From Spirochaetaceae bacterium (lineage in GTDB: Bacteria > Spirochaetota > Spirochaetia > UBA9216): DNA of 27,386 nt. The notes below the pieces were generated by a model that saw nothing but the letters and a program-made list of their open reading frames with translations, was not told where the DNA came from and did not search any database. The stretch covers positions 1-27,386 of the forward strand of contig JAQQAK010000098.1 in the NCBI GenBank assembly GCA_028527945.1. Reading direction: 5' to 3'. Of this stretch, positions 24,053 to 27,386 are shown in pieces. The position numbers and the translations under genes were made by a program. How positions within the stretch are numbered: the first letter of the stretch is position 1; every line of letters begins with the position of its first letter.

Positions 24053-26568
24053 AAACCACCTACCGCTATGATGAGCGTGGGCTGTTGCTTCAGCAGGATT
24101 ACGGCAACGGCGTAGACGTTATGAGTTATGACATCCTTGGTCAGCTTGAAGAGAAGCGGGATCGCAAGGGGATAGTGCTCAAGTTTGAGTATGATGAGCT
24201 TGGTCGAAACACGGCAGTTATCCACTATGAGGATGAGGCCTCTTACAACTCAAACAGCCCTGTACGCTCTGTTTGTACAGAGTATGACAAGCGTGGTAAT
24301 GCTGTAAGGGTGCATAGCGAAGATCTGATAGAACACTACGAGTATGACTGTGCCAACCGTGTAACCAGCCTTGACCGCCGGCTTACCGACACCTCTCTTA
24401 GAGAAACCATAGCAGAAGTATGGGGAGGGGCAGAGTCTGAGCAGGTATTCAGCTTTGGCTATGAGTACAATGATGCCGGTCTTGTAACAAGGATGGATTA
24501 TCCTGATGGAGCAATTCATGAGTTCAGCTATGATGAGCAGCTTGCCCGCCTTACAGAGATAGATGAAGGAGCAGATGATGCATCAATAAGTGCCTTTGTA
24601 ACTGGCTTTGATTATAACAAGTCAGGAGTTGTTACCCAAATGGAGTGGGGTAATGGAACCGTACAGGGGTGGGAGTTTGATAACAGAAAGCGTATAAGTA
24701 ATATCAATATATCAAACAGTAGTACAACACTTGAGGAGCTTGAGTACAGCCTTGATGGGAGCGGAGATATCCTGTCGATAAACAAGAACGAGTATGAGTA
24801 TGACGGCTTTGGTCGAATAACAGGGGCAAGCACTTTTGTAAGCGGAACAAAGAGGGACTATATCAGTGATGTAAGAGAAAGCTTTGGAACCTACAGCGGG
24901 GGCGACCCTGTAGACGGTAAGATCTTTAATGCAGAGGCAGATATAGAAACAACTGATGGTCAGGAGAGGGTAAACGGAGCCGACTATCTTGAGGCTGTAG
25001 AGCTGTTGAGTGAAGACAGCTATGACATAGAGAGCTTTGCTTATGATAAAAATGGAAACCGGACAGAGCTTGAGCAGAACGGGGATCTCTTTGTGTACAG
25101 CTATGGAGAGAGGAATAAGCTGTTGTCTATCAAGGTGAAGTATGATGGAGAGTCAAGCTACAGCACCTATGCTGAGTATGAGTATGATGCCAATGGCAAT
25201 ACCACAAGAAGAACTATTTATGGAAAGGAGAGTCTTCAGGTAATCAATTTCAGCTATGACACGCTTAACCGCCTTGTAGCAACAGAAGAGCAGAGCACTA
25301 TAAACGGAGCCTTGGTGACAACAACAAAGCAGTCAAGCTACAGCTATGATAATGCTGGAAACAGATTTGTTAAGGTAGATGGAGACGGTAATACCACCCT
25401 GTATCTAAGGCATGGACAGGTTGCTGTTGCAATGGATGTTGAGGTAAACTCTGATCAGGAGACAAATAAGGGAATGATAAACCGCTATGTGTTATCAGGA
25501 GACCTTCTTGCCGGACGAGTAACCAGTACAATAGCCTCTGATGCTAGTGTAACAGAAGAAAGGTTTTACTATCATCTGGATCACCTTAATTCTACCAAGA
25601 TGGTAACAGATGAAGATGGAGAGATAGTTGTGAACTACATCTACCGGGCATTTGGAGAGCAGTTAAAGCGTCTTGATGCCGACAACCTTGACACTGAAGA
25701 TGAGGCCAAATATAGCTATGGTGGTAAGGAACTTGATTATGCAACCAACCTCTATTACTTCAACGCAAGGTATTATGACGCAACCACAGGAAGGTTTATA
25801 AATGTAGATCCAATACAGGATGGCCTAAATTGGTATGCTTATGCCAATAATAATCCACTGAAGTTTGTTGATCCGACAGGGGTATGGGTTAATTTTGCGA
25901 TTGGTGCTGGTCTAGGATTTGTAACATCTTCTGTTCAAGAAGTAGTGATGAATAAAGATGCAGGACAATCTTGGGGGAGAGCTATTAAGGAAACATTTAC
26001 TTCAGGAAAGTCTTTGGCTGTAATCGGAGCATCTACAGCTATAGGCGCTTTAACAAGTGGTACCTCGGCGTTGGCCACACAAAGTGCCATCGGTGCGGCA
26101 AAAACAGGTGCAATGTTAGTTACTACACAAACTTCTGCACAAATAATTGCAAAGACGGCTGCTATAAATGCTACTGGAGCAGCCATCGGTGCGGCGACAA
26201 CAGACGTAGTAACAAAAGAAATTAAGGGGCAATCCCAGAACCTATCAGATACGCTTTCAAGAGCAGGGAAAGCGGCAATGGTAGCTGCTGGTGCAAGTAT
26301 ACTTTCTCGGGGGATTGTTGCAACTCAAAGTATGAAAATCTCCGGAGGGGCTACAGATTATATAACAAGCGAAACTATTGGAAGTAAAACAGTATTGCCT
26401 GAATGGAGTACTGGTTTTGGAATAACAACTGAAAACGTTTTGCCAGCAGCTGAAAGTGTTTATAGTGGTTTTACTGATGTAAGTACAAATGTTGAATCCT
26501 CATCTGGTGAAACCGTAAGCTCTTCTTCTACAGCAGATTTTAATACGGTGGACGTTAATAAGGAATAA
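24025..26568 (+). pseudogene. Rhs/YD-repeat protein, 5' truncated, with a variable C-terminal tip
   Basis: The Rhs frame opens right after an in-frame TAG at 24022-24024 and already reads like mid-protein repeat (TSFIDAEGIETTYRYDERG). The signal peptide and N-terminal shell are therefore missing. First possible starts are TTG 24085 and ATG 24121, neither with a ribosome binding site. About eight YD repeats follow (for example YEYDANGNTTRR). The Rhs core end reads NLYYFNARYYDATTGRFINVDP and NPLKFVDPTG, at 25747-25881. The last 228 residues are the tip. The tip begins with a Gly/Ala-rich hydrophobic stretch and ends in a Ser/Thr-rich tail, with no toxin family I recognise. Rhs proteins are secreted or surface toxins of interbacterial competition. 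The core has higher GC than the tip and the neighbouring genes. Confidence 0.85.
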
Positions 26569-26573
26569 GACTT

Positions 26574-26759
26574 ATGAAAATTATTAAATATATAGTAATT
26601 ATTGTGCCAGTATGTATTTGGTTACCATTGGGTATGTACTTCTTAGTAAATATTTTCCCCAATTTATCGAAAAACATGACCTTATTTTTGTGGACCTTAG
26701 GGCTTTTTATAATATGGGGAATTTTATTTACCATTTTTAAGAAATATTTATATAAATAG
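26574..26759 (+). CDS. Small two-helix membrane protein, possible immunity protein of the Rhs tip
   Basis: This 61-residue ORF starts five bases after the Rhs stop. It contains two hydrophobic segments, IIKYIVIIVPVCIWLPLGMYF and MTLFLWTLGLFIIWGILFTIF, separated by a short polar turn (PNLSKN), with a lysine-rich C-terminus. AAGG lies upstream, overlapping the end of rhs. In Rhs and other polymorphic-toxin loci the gene immediately after the tip usually encodes the cognate immunity protein, and membrane immunity proteins often guard against membrane-acting toxins. The role is inferred from position only; I recognise no family. Confidence 0.55.
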   Translation: MKIIKYIVIIVPVCIWLPLGMYFLVNIFPNLSKNMTLFLWTLGLFIIWGILFTIFKKYLYK

Positions 26760-26784
26760 CCGGAAGAAGTCATTGGAGTAGTCT

Positions 26785-26800
26785 AAAACCTACGGTTTTT
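26785..26800 (+). terminator. Terminator after the small membrane gene
   Basis: AAAACC-TAC-GGTTTTTT is a short hairpin with a T-run, 25 bases after the stop of the two-helix ORF. It probably ends the rhs-immunity transcript. Confidence 0.5.
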
Positions 26801-26821
26801 TGCTTCTCAACATAGTCATTC

Positions 26822-27141
26822 GTGCGCCAAGCGAAGCTTGGTGCTTCTTATAAAGTGAAAGTCTGTCTTGGGTAAGGTCTAACCAACCGCCCATACCGAG
26901 TGTTGCGGTTGTTGAGGATTCAAAAGCAGAACGATATAGTACGAAGCGTACACAGGGAACTCTATAGGCCGTAAGGAAGACCGTAATTCCTGAAGTTCTG
27001 GTACAGCCTTGAGGAATATGTTCTTGAGAAATCGAGAAGTTTAGTCGGCGGCTGTGTGAATAGATTGGAAGCCAATATGAAGTATTCGTGATGGTGAGAA
27101 TATAACGGTCTGGCGGGCTCGACAGGCCGTTGCATGTCGAG
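26822..27141 (+). mobile_element. Structured RNA resembling the 5' part of a group II intron (truncated)
   Basis: The element begins with GTGCG at 26822, the group II intron 5' consensus (GUGYG). It is followed by the hairpin GCGCCAAGC/GCTTGGTGC with one wobble pair, and then AAGTGAAAGTC and CTAACCAACC, which resemble domain I of bacterial introns. Other perfect stems are AACCGC/GCGGTT (26885-26910), GTACG-AAG-CGTAC (26939-26951), AACGGTC/GGCCGTT (27104-27131, one wobble) and CTCGACA/TGTCGAG (27118-27141). No protein reads through it. The reverse-transcriptase gene and domains V/VI are not present, since recombinase coding sequence takes over at about 27138. The element would be a dead 5' fragment. 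Another structured ncRNA is possible. Confidence 0.5.
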
Positions 27142-27278
27142 AGAGAAGTATACAGGAATTTTTAGGCCATGAAAGCCTTGAAACAACCGTAACCTATACA
27201 AAGAACATCGCCTGCGGCCTTCGCAAGGTTTACAAGATGTATAACCCCAGAGAGAACGAACTTTATTCAGACAATTAA
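27138..27278 (+). pseudogene. C-terminal end of a tyrosine recombinase (integrase fragment)
   Basis: The frame reads RERSIQEFLGHESLETTVTY followed by TKNIACGLRKVYKMYNPREN and ELYSDN, then TAA at 27276-27278. LGHESLETT...Y is the last catalytic block of phage/XerC-type tyrosine recombinases, with the conserved His and the nucleophile Tyr (in VTYTK). The rest of the catalytic domain is missing upstream, where structured RNA-like DNA is found instead. It is a fragment and cannot be active. It marks this end of the window as mobile-element debris. Confidence 0.75.
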
Positions 27279-27386
27279 AAAGTAATGGATCTTCATTTTT
27301 CATAAGGTTATACTGTTTTTATCAGTGCAAATCCTTGAAATAAGGCATCTGTAAACGGAAAAACACTTGACCAGTAACGGTAATTT
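27279..27386. other. Noncoding tail, nothing recognised
   Basis: These 108 bases follow the recombinase fragment. They contain AAGGTTATACTG and CAGTGCAAATCCTT, which could form an imperfect stem around TTTTTAT, but no gene, known attachment site or promoter that I can support. Confidence 0.3.

Noticed and set aside
26962..27303. 113-residue minus-strand open frame across the intron-like region
   Set aside because: It spans structured noncoding DNA and the antisense of the recombinase tail, with no recognisable protein features.
27279..27386. Possible integron attC or recombination site after the integrase tail
   Set aside because: I could not find properly placed core and inverse-core sites or a convincing stem. 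The integrase fragment does not show integron-specific features.
1..27386. CRISPR array, tRNA or rRNA genes
   Set aside because: No regularly spaced direct repeats, cloverleaf sequences or conserved rRNA segments were seen on either strand.

Overview
The window is AT-rich chromosomal DNA from an anaerobic, nitrogen-fixing bacterium. The nif order (H-I1-I2-D-K-E-N-B), the long NifD insertion and the short NifK N-terminus are the arrangement of clostridial and spirochaetal (group III) molybdenum nitrogenases. The galactokinase signature variant (GGNHTDHN) and the general gene style make a spirochaete of the Treponema/Spirochaeta type my best guess. That assignment is an inference and no rRNA is present to test it.

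Layout. (1) 1-2260: the 5' part of a leftward membrane-protein gene running off the edge, then aroA (EPSP synthase), then a 350-base spacer with hairpins. (2) 2262-7173: putP (Na+/proline symporter), a shared terminator, and a leftward galT-galK operon diverging from a LacI-family regulator across a perfect 16-bp operator. (3) 7190-9336: leftward modA-modB-modC molybdate transporter. (4) 9337-9762: a 425-base regulatory gap with a sigma-54-type promoter for nifV and a weaker possible one facing modA. (5) 9763-12484: nifV (homocitrate synthase) overlapping nifA (sigma-54 activator). (6) 12665-22181: an excellent sigma-54 promoter, then nifH, nifI1, nifI2, nifD, nifK, nifE, nifN, nifB and a thioredoxin-like [2Fe-2S] ferredoxin. 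(7) 22236-23210: terminator and two leftward GNAT acetyltransferases. (8) 23313-27386: a degraded accessory zone with a MATE-transporter remnant, an orphan Rhs C-terminal tip, a 5'-truncated Rhs gene with its own tip, a two-helix membrane ORF placed like an immunity gene, a structured RNA resembling the 5' end of a group II intron, and the last ~45 codons of a tyrosine recombinase.

How it fits together. ModABC imports molybdate, NifV makes homocitrate, NifB builds the Fe-S core precursor and NifEN matures it into FeMo-co. NifDK is the dinitrogenase, NifH its reductase, and the ferredoxin is a candidate electron carrier or accessory. NifA with RNAP-sigma54 should switch on nifV-nifA and nifH onward, and NifI1/NifI2 should shut off the enzyme when fixed nitrogen returns. 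This is a near-complete minimal Mo-nitrogenase island. The most unusual material is the rearranged Rhs/mobile-element zone at the right end and the RNA hairpins inside the nif operon.
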